A stretch of DNA of 49,665 nt, from the IMG/VR virus record IMGVR_UViG_3300025889_000180, positions 1 to 49,665 of that record, one strand, 5' to 3'. The translations under genes were made by a program, and so were the position numbers. The DNA is from a virus. Positions 23,361 to 35,100 of the stretch are shown here, in pieces. Below the pieces are notes generated by a model. It saw only the letters and a program-made list of their open reading frames with translations. It did not search any database and was not told where the DNA came from. Each line of letters opens with the position of its first letter. Position 1 is the first letter of the stretch.

Positions 23361-24098
23361 ATGGCACAAGCAAAAGGAGCTAGCATACAGAACGTGTATG
23401 AAACGTTGCAAGATTTAGCTAATAAAGACCAACAGGGATTTGTCAGCATAAACGAGTTCAACAGATTTGCACAGATTGCTCAGCTAAAAATATACAACAG
23501 TCTTTTCGATGAGCTAAAAGACACTAAGAGAATGCAACGCGCTGGATTTAACCCTGTGCGTGACAAGTCGCGTATTAAAAGAATTGAAGAAGATCTGTCT
23601 TATTTTTCTAAAAAACAGACAGTAATAAAGTCTAATGATTTCTTTAATAAGCCTGAAGACATGTCTAGAATCATTAGCATTTCTACGGCTGGAAGCATAT
23701 TGCTAGATCAGTCAACAAAAAAACCTGTAGAGATATGCTATGATGAAGAAAAGATTGAGCGTCTTTTATTGAACAATCTTAGTACCCCCACTGAGGAATT
23801 TCCAGTTGCTTTAATATCTGACGATATATACGTGTTTCCTACCTCTGTAAAAAAGATAGAGATTAGATACTATAAAATACCTCAATCAAGGCTGTCGGAC
23901 GGCGAGAGAACAACTACTGGAAACCAACCAGCGTATTCTGCCAACAGTGTTAATTATGACTTTGAATTGCCAGAGCACTACACTTACGATCTAGTTCAAG
24001 AAATTGCCAAAATGATTGGTATAAACCTTAGGGATTCTGAACTGGTTAATTATGCCGATGCAGAAACAAAGAATAATAAACAATCAGAGACATTCTAA
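23361..24098 (+). CDS. Head-tail connector-like protein 1
   Basis: The 245-aa product (MAQAKGASIQNVYETLQDLAN...) stands after the capsid genes and before a second connector-like gene. It has a helical N-terminal half with an RxxR-rich segment and a beta-rich C-terminal half (ISDDIYVFPTSVKKIEIRYYKIPQ). This is the usual order for head completion or adaptor proteins. The ATG at 23361 is set by the promoter 4 nt upstream; an upstream in-frame ATG at 23328 lies inside the terminator. The stop overlaps the next ATG. Confidence 0.65.
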   Translation: MAQAKGASIQNVYETLQDLANKDQQGFVSINEFNRFAQIAQLKIYNSLFDELKDTKRMQRAGFNPVRDKSRIKRIEEDLSYFSKKQTVIKSNDFFNKPEDMSRIISISTAGSILLDQSTKKPVEICYDEEKIERLLLNNLSTPTEEFPVALISDDIYVFPTSVKKIEIRYYKIPQSRLSDGERTTTGNQPAYSANSVNYDFELPEHYTYDLVQEIAKMIGINLRDSELVNYADAETKNNKQSETF

Positions 24099-24943
24099 TG
24101 GCAAGAAATACAGTACCTCTAGATCAAGTTATTGGTAATTTCATTCTCACTATGGGGGATGATGATTATGCAGGTGGAGCCTCTGACAACCAAATTAGAA
24201 CTCACGCTCTTCGCGGTATTCGTGAAATGGGCTTTGATATGTCTAAGAAGATTAGATCCATCAAGCTGGCTGTAAACACCTCCACTAACACCGTTGAGCT
24301 TCCAGACGATTACGTGGATTGGAGCAAGATTGGAGTTGTTGGATCTGATAATATAGTTTATGTTTTGGGTGAAAACAAGAATATAAACTACTCTCAGGCT
24401 TATGCTAACGCAACTGGTCAAAAAGTAGGAACGGCGTCTAGCGCTGTAGACTCTGATAATGACGGGGTATACGACAGGATTGACTCAAAAGGCGCTACTG
24501 GAGGCGGGTCTCCATCTAGCTCTGATGACATCACTCAGGGAATGAATTCACACGTATTTAGAAACTTCGCTTATGGTGGAGCAAACGCTATATATGGTCT
24601 TGGAGGGGGTCAATACTATGGTCAGTTTAGAATTAACCTAGATCAAAACAGAATTGAACTATCTACAAATGGAACTTCTTCAGAAGTAGTTATTGAGTAT
24701 GTAGCTGACGAAGGCAGGTCTAAAAACCCTTCTGTTCATCTGTATGCCGAAGAAGCTTTGATGTCTTATATATACTACAAGATCATTGAACGAAAGTCTT
24801 CGGTTCCAGCAAACGAAAAAGCTAGAGCTAGAGCAGAATACTACAACGAAAGAAGAAAAGCTAACGCTCGTATCAAGTCCTTCACCAAGGAGGAGGCCCT
24901 TAAGACTATCAGAAAGAACTATAAGCAATCACCTAAGTTCTAA
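24098..24943 (+). CDS. Head-tail connector / tail-tube-like protein 2
   Basis: The 281-aa product has an N-terminal helical domain (DNQIRTHALRGIREMGFDMSK), a segment KLAVNTSTNTVELPDDYVDWSKIG like those in phage tail tubular/adaptor proteins, a Ser/Gly-rich loop around 110-150, and a helical C-terminus with Arg/Lys. The likeness to T7-type tail tubular protein A is by pattern and position only. Its start overlaps the upstream stop and its stop overlaps the next ATG (TAATG), so three genes are coupled. Confidence 0.6.
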   Translation: MARNTVPLDQVIGNFILTMGDDDYAGGASDNQIRTHALRGIREMGFDMSKKIRSIKLAVNTSTNTVELPDDYVDWSKIGVVGSDNIVYVLGENKNINYSQAYANATGQKVGTASSAVDSDNDGVYDRIDSKGATGGGSPSSSDDITQGMNSHVFRNFAYGGANAIYGLGGGQYYGQFRINLDQNRIELSTNGTSSEVVIEYVADEGRSKNPSVHLYAEEALMSYIYYKIIERKSSVPANEKARARAEYYNERRKANARIKSFTKEEALKTIRKNYKQSPKF

Positions 24944-27900
24944 TGACTATTGATAAAATAAAACTTAGACGTCTTGCAAAAGACAAAGACGAGCGTTTTT
25001 TTGAAGAGGGCGACATGCTTGATGCTCTCAACGCTATGATAAGCGCTGATGGAGAGTCTTCTGGTGGGGTTTTAAAAAACATTGATGGGACATTGCCTGG
25101 AACCGCTGAAACGACTAACGATCAGATTCCAAATGAAGCATCGAGAGTTGTAGGCAGTGTTTCTGACCCAACAAGGGGTTACGTATATTTCTTTGTATGG
25201 TCTACAACATCGTCTAATCACGCAATATACAGATACGATGTGTCTAATCATAAATACAAGGTTGTACTCAAGTCATCCGTTCTTGGATTTCAAAAGCAAG
25301 GTTTTGTAAAAGCGGAAATAATAAACAACGATTTTAAAAAAGACGGAAGCACACAGACTGTAATTTATTTTACTGACACCACAGAGTCAGCAAGTCAAAA
25401 ACCCCCCAGGAAAATAAATGTAGACAGAGTGCTAGAGGATGGTGTCAATAACTACTCTAGCACCGAACTAGAAGAGCTTCTCTCTGTTGTCAAAAGCCCC
25501 ATTCTGTTTCCCCCTACTGTAACTATGCTGACAGATACAAGTAGGAAGACAAACGGTCTTTATGGTAAGACATTTCAAGCCGCCGTTCAGCTTGTGTATA
25601 AAGACGGCGAAGAGTCGGCTTTGTCTCCACACTCTACTTTGTTCTTTCCTAAATATATGTCTCTGCAAGGCATTGTGAACTCAAACGTAGATCAAGCCTC
25701 TGTATTAAGTGAAAACGTAGCACATATCAACACAAGGTGGGGTGACCTGCCAGTTACACTAGATGAATTTAAAAAAGAAGTTAGCAAAATAAAGCTTCTT
25801 GTAAGTGAGAATAATTCTTCTGTCTTTTATCTTGTAGATGAGTTTGACCCCAATTCTGACGTAACAAAGAACGGTTTAAACCTGTATAGCGCATCTTCTG
25901 GAATATACAAGTTCTATAATGATGGTCTTTATACATATGAGTCTACGTCTGAAACCGATAGGGTTTACGATGACGTTCCTCAAAAGGCTGCGGGTCAGGC
26001 CATATCTGGAAACAGGCTTATGTATTCGGCTCCAACATCTGGATACCCAAACGTTAATGCCCGTGCGACAATATCTGTAAACTACGAGCAAGCCCCAAGC
26101 ACTACTTTTTCTAGCAGCACCTCCGATCAGAGTTTTATACAGCATAACCAAGAAATTACTACCTCCAATTTCAGCGAAGGTTATTTAAAAATAGATACAA
26201 CTAGCTTGGCTGCAACTATCTCGGCAAACACAACGGTAAGCCTTTTGTTTGAGTATAAGCCATCTGCTTTTCTTCAATTTGGGTGGTATTCTCAAAGCGG
26301 CGGCGATGCTACAGATCGCCCATTATATCGCGCTTCTTTTATCGACAGTGATGGCGATAATCTCAACTTATTTGCTGGAGAAGCAGATGACGGAGATGCT
26401 ATATCAGATACAGGGTCTACTAGTTCGATTTCTAACGTTGCACTTTCAGCTGCTGCGGAGGGGTCCATGTATTTAAGCATTGATCCTGATGAGATAAACT
26501 GGAGGTCTGTTGAGGTGTCCTATACCACTACAGCCCAAGAATCTAGAGCTAGTGTCGTTAGTAAATTGTATGGTCTATTAACAGAAAAAACTCTTTCGTA
26601 TAGTTATTTCAACACAACACCTATCTCGTTTAAATTAAGAGATGGCTTTTCAGCTATAACTCACGAGTTTAAAACAAAAAAAATATCTTTTGATATTTCT
26701 TTTAATAGTGGTTCCTGGGATGGAACTAACGGAGAATGGATTCAGGTAAATCCTATGGCCTGGAACTATAGCATTCCAAGCGGTACACTTTTTAGTGGCT
26801 TGGAGCAGCAGTTTGTTTCATCTGGTTCTGAGCTTATGCTATTGAACGTCACTGGTTCACAAGACCAAGTAGTCTCTGGGTCTTTTTCGGGTTTTGATGT
26901 TTACACATATTTTACTAGCTCCCAAGGTCCTAGATTAGAAAATGGATTTCCTTTATCGGGCGTTGAAGACCGCTGGGGACAATACACTTTAAGCCCATCT
27001 CAAGAAAACGGGGCCAGAAACGGCTCTCTCTTTTCTTATCAAAGTTTTAATCGAAGGACGTTTAAAGCTGGTTCTAAACATAAATTTGGAATAGTCTATT
27101 TTGATAAACATGGAAGACCAGGCAGGGTAAATGAGTTAGGATCTGTTGATGTTCTTCCGTTTGGCAATAGCGCAAGGACAATAAACTCAACAGCATATAA
27201 CGGCCCTTGTACTATTTCTGTTGATATGTTGAGTCAGCCTCCAAGCTGGGCTTCGTCTTATCAGATAGTATATCCTGGCATGAGCACATGGGAGAAGTTT
27301 GTATCCTTTTCTGTTGGTGGCGGTTTCTTTAAAGACATTTTAACTAGCACAAGTACAAATACTTACACTGAAGACCAAAGTAAAATATATGTCAGTTTTA
27401 ATACGCTATTAAAGTATCAATCAGACAAAGGCGCTTTAAAGGACTATGCGTATACCCCAGGAGACAAACTTAGGGTTATAAGTTATATGGCGCAAACAAA
27501 TTCGTCTAACCTATCTTATACTGATATCCTTTACGATGTTGTTGGATACTCTACAGAAGTAGCCGACATAAAACCAGATGGCGAAACGGCGGATGATATT
27601 CACACTAATCACAAAGGCAAGTTTTTAATATTAAATAGGGTTGGCGGGCAAGATGTTATAAATTTTGAACCTGACGGCCAATATAATTTCTGGGGCCATA
27701 GGTGTGTAGTGGAGATATTAACTCCAAAAAAATCAACATCAACTGAAATATTCTACGAAATAGGAGAGTCTAGGAAGATCTTAGGCTCAAAAGAATTAAC
27801 CAATTCATCAAATAATAAGCATAACGACAGCCAACCAATCATACTTACTGAGGGAGATACATACTACGGGGCTAGACCTATAGTCGTCCCAAATATTGAT

Positions 27901-29409
27901 ACTATTCAATCATCAGATTCTTTTTCAGTCACAAATATTGAGGATTTTGTTTATCAGTCCAGAAATCTAGAGTCGATGGACGCTTCTGACTTCTTTACTT
28001 CTAGAGCGTGGAGTAAGGGTCGGCCACACATAAAACAACAAAAGGCTGCTACTATAAAGTATGAAAACAGGATTGTATATAGCGAAGAGTTCAAGGAAAA
28101 CACATTAAGGTTTCCGTTATCTTCATTTAATCCAGCCTCTTATTCTTTTAAAGATCTTCCAAAAAGGTATGGTTCAATAAACTATATTGGTGAGTACAAT
28201 CAAAGCTTAGTCTGCTTACAAGAGAATAAACTGTCTTACGTCCCCGTAAACAGAAACATTGTCGAGTACCTGGATGGAGATAAATCCTTAACGGCAAGTT
28301 CATTGGTTTTAAGTAATCACCAAGAGTCAAATGGTGATTTTGGCGTTGGAAATGATGCGTCTTCTGTTCTTATTAGGGATGGAATGATATTTTTTGCTGA
28401 TTCGTCAAGAAGAAAAATAATGATGGCTAGGGGTCCTGAGCTTACTGCAATCTCAGATGTAGAGATGAGTTCTTATTTTGAGAGCAACATTGAAAGCATG
28501 AAGGCTGCTACTGGAGAAGGAGGTAGGATAATTAGCGGTTTTGACTCACAGAATGACATGATAGTGATTACCATTGAGCCTAAAATAAATAACGGCTCTG
28601 TAACCTATCCTGGCACGACTGTTGGGTATTCAATAACAGAAAACGCTTGGATAAGTAGATACAGCTTTAAGCCATCAAACTACGCAACAATTGATAACCT
28701 TTTGCTTTCTAGCTTCTGGTATCAGAACGCTGACAACACTGAGTCGTACTTGATGAACGCTCATAGAAACACGTCAAAAAATACTATTTACGGCACCCAA
28801 GAAAACACTGAAGTATCGGTAATCTCGAAGATTAGTCCATCGGAAGTGAAAGTTTTTAATGCTATATCATACGAGGGTAATTCTCCATACTGGGATATGA
28901 ATCCTGGAGCAACTACAAATCTTGGCCAGACATCTGGAACGATAACCGATTGGTCTCAAAAAGAAGGTAGCTATTACTCTATTATGCCAAAGGACGTTGA
29001 GTACAAATATGTTTACATAGGAACTATTGCTGCTGATGGTATTACTATTGGAAGTCAAATTGTAAATCTTGACGATATATCCAGGCTGGACAGATTTCCG
29101 TTTAGATTAGATTCGGAATTACTTTTTTGGCATAATGGAGAGTCTTATACTCAAGATGGTTTTGTTTCATCTGCTTCTGTAACTAGCTACGACCTTTCAT
29201 CAAAGAAGATAACTCTTTCAGATGCAATTACCGAAAATGGAGCAGAGAGTAAGAAATTATTCTTTAGGCTGTCCACTGATGGTAATGCAATGAGGGGTCA
29301 CTGGATGAACATAAAGATTGTCAATAATAGTAATTCAGCTAACGAATTGTATTGTATTAACACACACATTATGGATTCTAAGTCTCATCATCCAAAAGGT
29401 CAACAATAA
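24943..29409 (+). CDS. Large tail protein (1488 aa)
   Basis: The protein is beta-rich and Ser/Thr/Asn-rich, without signal peptide or membrane segments, and its size and position (after two connector-like genes) fit a tail nozzle/hub of T7 tail tubular protein B type or a stabilisation protein. A propeller-like core is suggested by repeated short strand-turn motifs, for example residues 980-1260 (GSINYIGEYNQSLVCLQENK; SVLIRDGMIFFADSSRRKI). The family was not identified with certainty. Confidence 0.65.
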   Translation: MTIDKIKLRRLAKDKDERFFEEGDMLDALNAMISADGESSGGVLKNIDGTLPGTAETTNDQIPNEASRVVGSVSDPTRGYVYFFVWSTTSSNHAIYRYDVSNHKYKVVLKSSVLGFQKQGFVKAEIINNDFKKDGSTQTVIYFTDTTESASQKPPRKINVDRVLEDGVNNYSSTELEELLSVVKSPILFPPTVTMLTDTSRKTNGLYGKTFQAAVQLVYKDGEESALSPHSTLFFPKYMSLQGIVNSNVDQASVLSENVAHINTRWGDLPVTLDEFKKEVSKIKLLVSENNSSVFYLVDEFDPNSDVTKNGLNLYSASSGIYKFYNDGLYTYESTSETDRVYDDVPQKAAGQAISGNRLMYSAPTSGYPNVNARATISVNYEQAPSTTFSSSTSDQSFIQHNQEITTSNFSEGYLKIDTTSLAATISANTTVSLLFEYKPSAFLQFGWYSQSGGDATDRPLYRASFIDSDGDNLNLFAGEADDGDAISDTGSTSSISNVALSAAAEGSMYLSIDPDEINWRSVEVSYTTTAQESRASVVSKLYGLLTEKTLSYSYFNTTPISFKLRDGFSAITHEFKTKKISFDISFNSGSWDGTNGEWIQVNPMAWNYSIPSGTLFSGLEQQFVSSGSELMLLNVTGSQDQVVSGSFSGFDVYTYFTSSQGPRLENGFPLSGVEDRWGQYTLSPSQENGARNGSLFSYQSFNRRTFKAGSKHKFGIVYFDKHGRPGRVNELGSVDVLPFGNSARTINSTAYNGPCTISVDMLSQPPSWASSYQIVYPGMSTWEKFVSFSVGGGFFKDILTSTSTNTYTEDQSKIYVSFNTLLKYQSDKGALKDYAYTPGDKLRVISYMAQTNSSNLSYTDILYDVVGYSTEVADIKPDGETADDIHTNHKGKFLILNRVGGQDVINFEPDGQYNFWGHRCVVEILTPKKSTSTEIFYEIGESRKILGSKELTNSSNNKHNDSQPIILTEGDTYYGARPIVVPNIDTIQSSDSFSVTNIEDFVYQSRNLESMDASDFFTSRAWSKGRPHIKQQKAATIKYENRIVYSEEFKENTLRFPLSSFNPASYSFKDLPKRYGSINYIGEYNQSLVCLQENKLSYVPVNRNIVEYLDGDKSLTASSLVLSNHQESNGDFGVGNDASSVLIRDGMIFFADSSRRKIMMARGPELTAISDVEMSSYFESNIESMKAATGEGGRIISGFDSQNDMIVITIEPKINNGSVTYPGTTVGYSITENAWISRYSFKPSNYATIDNLLLSSFWYQNADNTESYLMNAHRNTSKNTIYGTQENTEVSVISKISPSEVKVFNAISYEGNSPYWDMNPGATTNLGQTSGTITDWSQKEGSYYSIMPKDVEYKYVYIGTIAADGITIGSQIVNLDDISRLDRFPFRLDSELLFWHNGESYTQDGFVSSASVTSYDLSSKKITLSDAITENGAESKKLFFRLSTDGNAMRGHWMNIKIVNNSNSANELYCINTHIMDSKSHHPKGQQ

Positions 29410-29410
29410 C

Positions 29411-29418
29411 TATATTTG
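29411..29418 (+). promoter_or_regulatory. Promoter TATATTTG, 4 nt before ATG
   Basis: A perfect -7 box starts 2 nt after the stop of the 1488-aa tail protein and ends exactly 4 nt before the ATG at 29423. Confidence 0.8.
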
Positions 29419-29422
29419 CAAC

Positions 29423-30433
29423 ATGTCAGAAGTATTAAATAAATTACTGGATCTGGGGATTAAGTATGGGCCAGAAGTGTCTCAGTATTTCTCTGGTCAA
29501 AAGAGAATCAAACAGGCTATTGAGGATCAAAGGAAAGAAAAGATGCCAGAGCTCGCTAGAAAAACAGCGACAGCTTCAGAGCAAAACCTGCTCAATATGG
29601 CTAACAGGGCCTTGCTTTCCCCAGCCAGAGAGGATCTACGGCGCAACATGCAATCTGCTTTGCGTCAAACCGACCCAGATGATCTTTCTAGATTGTTAAG
29701 AGCTTCTGCTGGGGCCGAGGATAAAATAGCACAATCAGAAATAGCCCAGAGAATGGCAGCATCAACCGCAGCTGCTCCAATAGAAAGATCTATAGAGGAT
29801 TACAATAACAGCCTTTTAGACAGGGAGAAGCTTTATATGCTTATGAAGGATAGAAATATCAACGAGCTTGAAGACCAGTCACAGAGAATGAAAGGGAAAG
29901 GTTTTAGCACCCTGTTTGATATCTTGGGTGATTCTAGAGGGATGTTTGCTAAGCCGCTGGATGAGAACCCTCCAGACCGTATGGAACAGGTGGACAGCCT
30001 TCCTGATGCTCAGATTGAGAATCCAGCTCTTGAGAAAACATTGCTTGGATCTCCAAATTCGTTAGATATGTCTGCTCTTCAGAAGGCTAGAGAGTATGGC
30101 GACAATTTGACGGCTGGTAATGAATTGATGGACTTGTTGTATGTTGATGTCTCGGCTCCTGAAGACATGAAGCCTCTACCAAGAAAGGATGGGCCTTTGG
30201 GTTCGGGCGTAAGACGTAGACCAGATTTAGTAGACATCCTTGCTGGAGGTAGCGGGCCTTCAAACCTTGAAGGGATTCTTACTGACCCGTTGTACACAAG
30301 AAGTTCATTGGAGGCTATGAAAGATTCGGATGCTAATCGTGTAGGCTTTCCAGTAATAAGAACCGCAGACAATGTACCAAGAGTAAACCCAGGTACGATT
30401 CAGGACCTTCTTAAATTCTTGACCAACAGATAA
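29423..30433 (+). CDS. Hypothetical internal virion protein
   Basis: The 336-aa product starts MSEVLNKLLDLGIKYG; an upstream in-frame start at 29318 is rejected because it lies inside the previous gene and ahead of the promoter. The first 180 residues are helical with many Ala, Arg and Glu; the rest is Pro/Asp-rich. It is first in the set that includes the 559-aa and 2607-aa proteins, which look like ejected internal proteins. No family was recognised. Confidence 0.65.
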   Translation: MSEVLNKLLDLGIKYGPEVSQYFSGQKRIKQAIEDQRKEKMPELARKTATASEQNLLNMANRALLSPAREDLRRNMQSALRQTDPDDLSRLLRASAGAEDKIAQSEIAQRMAASTAAAPIERSIEDYNNSLLDREKLYMLMKDRNINELEDQSQRMKGKGFSTLFDILGDSRGMFAKPLDENPPDRMEQVDSLPDAQIENPALEKTLLGSPNSLDMSALQKAREYGDNLTAGNELMDLLYVDVSAPEDMKPLPRKDGPLGSGVRRRPDLVDILAGGSGPSNLEGILTDPLYTRSSLEAMKDSDANRVGFPVIRTADNVPRVNPGTIQDLLKFLTNR

Positions 30434-32112
30434 TGGCTGAGACAAATCAAGGGTTGTTTTTTAACCCACAGAAAGAAAACGTAGTAGGTCAAGCCTACAA
30501 CGACTTGGTTGTTAGTCAGAATGAAAGAAAGGCTGAGGAGGTTTCTGCGGCAACAGCTGCTACTGCTCTTCAAAAAGCTGAGCAGACAGCTCAATCAGAC
30601 GCAGCAAAGGAAAGACTAAAGATTCTAAAAGAGCAGGCTTCAGCGGCTCAAAAAGAAGCCAAGGAAAGACAAAAGGAAATATTGAGCGCTATTAAAGATA
30701 TTGACTCGATACCGAACGGAATGTACAACGCTTACGGTAGTTCATTGCGGGAAGGAGCAAAATATCTTCAAGATAACATGGCTGATCTTATTGAACAGTA
30801 CGGTGTTGAAAAAGTTTATGTGTGGACGGAGCAATTAAATCAGGCTGCTGAAGAGCTTTCAAATTCTTTTAATACATCTTTAAAAGAAGCTAATAAGTTA
30901 TTAGCTGATGGAGAGCTTAAGCAGGAAGTTGATAAAGGCTTTTTAGAGTCTTTTAGTCAATCTGATTATGATAATGGAATGTCGTATCTCAATGATACGA
31001 AAAGATTTAAAATGAACTTTAATGAAGGTTGGCAAATTTTAAACCAAGAAGGAAAAGAAATTCCTTTTTCAGAATGGGTAAAAAGCGGTATCACTGAACC
31101 TTCTCAGCTTTTTGTTTCTAAGCCAGTTAAGTCTTATCCAGGAAGCGTCATACAAGCTTGGGGTGAATATCCAACAATACCAAAAAACTTGGAGTCAGAA
31201 GAAGCTATGGAAGCTTGGATCGAAGCAGAACTCAGAACTCCTAATCATCCATATGCGCTATCAGCCTTTGATGAATATTATAATAATCAAGCTCCTGAAA
31301 ATATGTCAAGAGAAGATTTTTATTCAGATTTTAAGGCTGGTGTAGAACGTAAAAATGACGCGATATCTGAATTTAAAGATAGATGGATGGAGCTTTATAG
31401 AGATGCAATGAAGCTCAAAAACAAGAGTAAGTCTTCATCTTCAACTAAAAGGTCTGGAGAAGAAGTTATGTCTGAAATTTCATTTACCACTTTTGCTGGG
31501 TATGAAACTGAAAAAACTCTAGCCTCAATGTTTATAGGTGAGGGTCCAGTATCAGAACAGGACATTAAGTCCATGGGTCTAATAGGAGTGGCTAGTTTGC
31601 CTTCAGATATAACCTTTAATCTTGACGTATTAAACAATAAAGAGAAAGAAATTTTTGGCGTTGAAGGATCAGAGATTAAACTTAAATCTTTAGCTTTTAA
31701 CCGTGACGGAAGATTGTTTATAGGGGGCGAGGGATTGATACTTGATGGGGCTGAGAGTCAATATCAATACACCGATGACATATTAAAAAGCGTGGCGTTA
31801 GACAAGAATGAATTTAAAGATCCAAAAAACGGGCCAATACTGAAGGTTCTTGATTTTGGAAGTGAGCCATGGATAAGAATAATGAAAGAGGTTGGCAGAA
31901 AGTCTGTGACCCCAACAAATAGAAATATAGTTAGACAATACTTTAGCGACTTAAATGAAGACGCAGAAGAAGCTAATTTCTATATAGGGTTGCTTTCAGT
32001 GGCTAAATCAACTAACAGTTCATTTTTACAAAAAACAATCGGTGAGGTAGCTCAAGCAAACGGCATAAGCGAAGATGAGGTTCGTAAGATTGTCGAGCAG
32101 CTGAACCAATAG
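30433..32112 (+). CDS. Hypothetical internal virion protein (559 aa)
   Basis: The product has an Ala/Lys/Gln-rich N-terminal coiled coil (residues 30-90), a helical middle and a mixed alpha/beta C-terminus. No membrane segment or catalytic motif is visible. Its ATG overlaps the upstream stop (TAATG), and the giant LPD38 gene follows after 24 nt. The role is inferred from position, like that of T7 gp15-type internal core proteins. Confidence 0.65.
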   Translation: MAETNQGLFFNPQKENVVGQAYNDLVVSQNERKAEEVSAATAATALQKAEQTAQSDAAKERLKILKEQASAAQKEAKERQKEILSAIKDIDSIPNGMYNAYGSSLREGAKYLQDNMADLIEQYGVEKVYVWTEQLNQAAEELSNSFNTSLKEANKLLADGELKQEVDKGFLESFSQSDYDNGMSYLNDTKRFKMNFNEGWQILNQEGKEIPFSEWVKSGITEPSQLFVSKPVKSYPGSVIQAWGEYPTIPKNLESEEAMEAWIEAELRTPNHPYALSAFDEYYNNQAPENMSREDFYSDFKAGVERKNDAISEFKDRWMELYRDAMKLKNKSKSSSSTKRSGEEVMSEISFTTFAGYETEKTLASMFIGEGPVSEQDIKSMGLIGVASLPSDITFNLDVLNNKEKEIFGVEGSEIKLKSLAFNRDGRLFIGGEGLILDGAESQYQYTDDILKSVALDKNEFKDPKNGPILKVLDFGSEPWIRIMKEVGRKSVTPTNRNIVRQYFSDLNEDAEEANFYIGLLSVAKSTNSSFLQKTIGEVAQANGISEDEVRKIVEQLNQ

Positions 32113-32124
32113 TGTATTATTTCG

Positions 32125-32132
32125 TAAATTAG
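32125..32132 (+). promoter_or_regulatory. Possible promoter TAAATTAG, 4 nt before ATG
   Basis: The box differs from TAnnTTTG at one position and lies exactly 4 nt before the ATG at 32137. Confidence 0.45.
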
Positions 32133-32136
32133 CCGC

Positions 32137-35100
32137 ATGGCAAATCACAATCTTGAAGAACTGATTCTTGCAGGGTCAAACGACCTTAGCCTTTTAGCTA
32201 AAAATTTCACTAAAGATGAAATAGAAAGCGCTAAAACTGACATTGAAAAAAAAAATCCAGACGTAAACGTACTTCCAGACGCTGGGGAATCAGTATCGGG
32301 AGATACTTCTTTGGAATCTGCACCTGCGACTGCTAAGCAGGACACATCAATAGCTAAACTGCCAGATTGGTTAGCTGGTAACGTACCGACTCAAGAGATT
32401 ATCCTGGAAAACATCTACAAGGATGAAAACATTACGTCTGAACTTCAGAGGAGAGGCAACGAAATAAATGAAATAACCTCTAGGATAAAGGCCGACAAGT
32501 ATAAAGACATAACCGAGTTCGGGGTAGCATCTATGTATGGGCTGACTGGCTCTACTCGCGTAAACACAGCATACAGTCAAAAAGAGAAGGACAAGAAGGC
32601 GCTACAAGAAGCTCAATTATCACTGATTGACTTCAATAGAAGAGCATACACCAGAGTTTACAGCGACATAGTAGAAGAGACTTACAGACAGAAGTTTCCA
32701 GAACCTCCAAAGTATGCTGCTGGCGAATATAAAGGGGAGTCTGTTGCATGGGCGGAATGGGTGTCAAGAGCAAAGGAAATGGAGTCATTGCTGTATGACC
32801 AGGAGGGCATGATCCTTGACCTTGATGATGATGGATATGTAGGTAAAACCAAGGGCGTCGCTAATGACTTGTGGGTGGACGTTAGACTGGCTATAAACAC
32901 AGCTGCTGATATTGGAGTTTTTGGAATCGGTTTGGCGGCAACTGGTGGCGGCAATTTGCTTGATGATGCTAGCGTCAGGAAATACGCAGTGGAATCAAAC
33001 AAGCGAAGAAAGCAGCTGATGGAGGAGAGAAGCTTAAGAGCTTCTGGCTTTGCCGACGACATGGAATTTAGTAGTCTGTCTTTTAACAAGTCTCTTGCCT
33101 ATCTTGACGAATTTCTTTCTTCGGCTATTGAAAGCTCTCCATACACGGCAGCAGCTATAGGTATAGGTACTGTCGCTTCGCCAGTCGCCTCCGTTGGTGC
33201 GCTTTCGTATTTGTCTGGAGCTAGGGCGTACTATCAGGCTAAGCTAGACTCTTCGTTCGACAAGTTCTTTGTGAATGGACAGGAAGTAGACCCGATCAAT
33301 CAATCTAATCTTTTGAGCAGGATTCAAAAGTATTACGAGTCAGAAGACTTTGAGATTAGAAACGATGGTGACGGAGATTACATTGAATTAGAGGGACCAT
33401 TCGGTCCACAAAAGGTTTTTGTTGAGCAAGACAACGCTGCTCGATGGGGCTACGCAGCCGCACTGGGTATTGCAGAGGGCTTGCCAGAAGCTTTGGGTAC
33501 CCACATTGTAATGAAGGGGGTTGAGTCTTTCTTAACAGGCAACAAGCAACCGCTTACGAATATAATGCAGGGCTACCTTAAGGCTTCCATGACTGGTGTT
33601 TTACCAGAAACCGCACAAGAATTTGCAACTGAATTCATGACTGTGCTCGCCGACGCTGCAATAAAGGGCGAGTACATAAGCGTTGATCAAGCATTGGCTA
33701 GAATGACTCAAGCTGCCGCGACTGGAGGCTTGTCTGGCTCTGCTGTGGGTCCCGTTGTTTTTGGCGGGAAAATGATCGCCATGGGTAGAGAGGGACGGGA
33801 AGTTTTCTTTGGAAGCAACGAAATTGCAAGGGCGTTAGCAGGAAAAGTTGACGCTCTGCCAGTTGTCGATTTCGAAACGGCTCAACAGCAACAAGACGTT
33901 TTAGCTGCCCTTAATGGGCAGGACATAACAGATTTTGAAAGAGGGGTTCTAGAAGATCAACTCCAAGACTTTAACGCCAAAATAGAAACTAAAAACCAGC
34001 AGTTACAGGAGGGTCTTTCTAGATTGTACGAGGTAGACCCAATGAAGGCTATTGAGGTTTCAAAAAACATTAATGAGCTTAACGCTATAAACCAGGCGGT
34101 AAAAGCAAACAAGGACATCGTTACAAGAGACTTAGCAAAAGCAGGCATCCAAGAAAGATTGGATGCATTGAGAGAGAGCATTGCAAGAGATCTTACAGGC
34201 ATTCAAACCGAACCGCCAGAAGTTCTTGAGACAGCTGAGCAGCTTTCGGCAGAGCTTCAAGTGTCAGCTGAGTCCATAGGTAAGAAGCTTGGTAAGACGG
34301 CTGAGGAGGCTCAGGCACTAATGGATTCGGGTATTGCCCCTACAGCATTGTTGGCTGCGGCTAACCTCGCTGGAAAAGAGGGGAATGTAATTGTTTACGA
34401 AAGTAGAGACGAGTTCTTGCAGGGCGCACCCGACCCAGAGCTTGCTAATAGACAAAAGTCCATTGCTCAGTTCGACCCAAAAACTGGAACAATTCACGTT
34501 ACAGCTCAAGCTGGAGCGAAAGATGTACTGGAAGAGGCCGCACACAGAAAGCTTGATGAGGGTGAATTCAACTTCGACGAAATGGCCGAGGAGCTTCTCA
34601 ACTCTGAGAACGCGGTAATAAGAGCCATTGCGGAACAAAGGCGAGATGAATACTCCGACAGTAAGGATGTAAGCGAAGAGATTGTAGTGGGCGTACTCAG
34701 GGAAAGTCCAGACGTTGAGTTCGAAAGCTCTTCCCTTAACGCGATTAACAAAGACCTTAAGGATACCTATAAGTTAGAGGTAGCCGCTGCTCAGCAGGCA
34801 ACGCCGATAACCAGAGGTAAATACGAACAGACTATGACTACCGTCGTGCAGTCTGCCGTAAACAACTTGCAAGAAAGGGTTCACAGTATTGGTCTAGACA
34901 TAAATGATGTTGCTGAGAGCGTAGGAGTTGATATGACTGGAGATCTTACACTTCAGGATCTCGACAAGATTACCAACGAATACAACAGAAGAGTTCCTCT
35001 TACCGTAGAGGGAGCCTTACCAAAGAACGCGCAGCTCACTAACCCAGAGCTTAGACTCAAGCTTCAAGAGTTTGGGTTCACAGACGAGAACGGAAGGCTA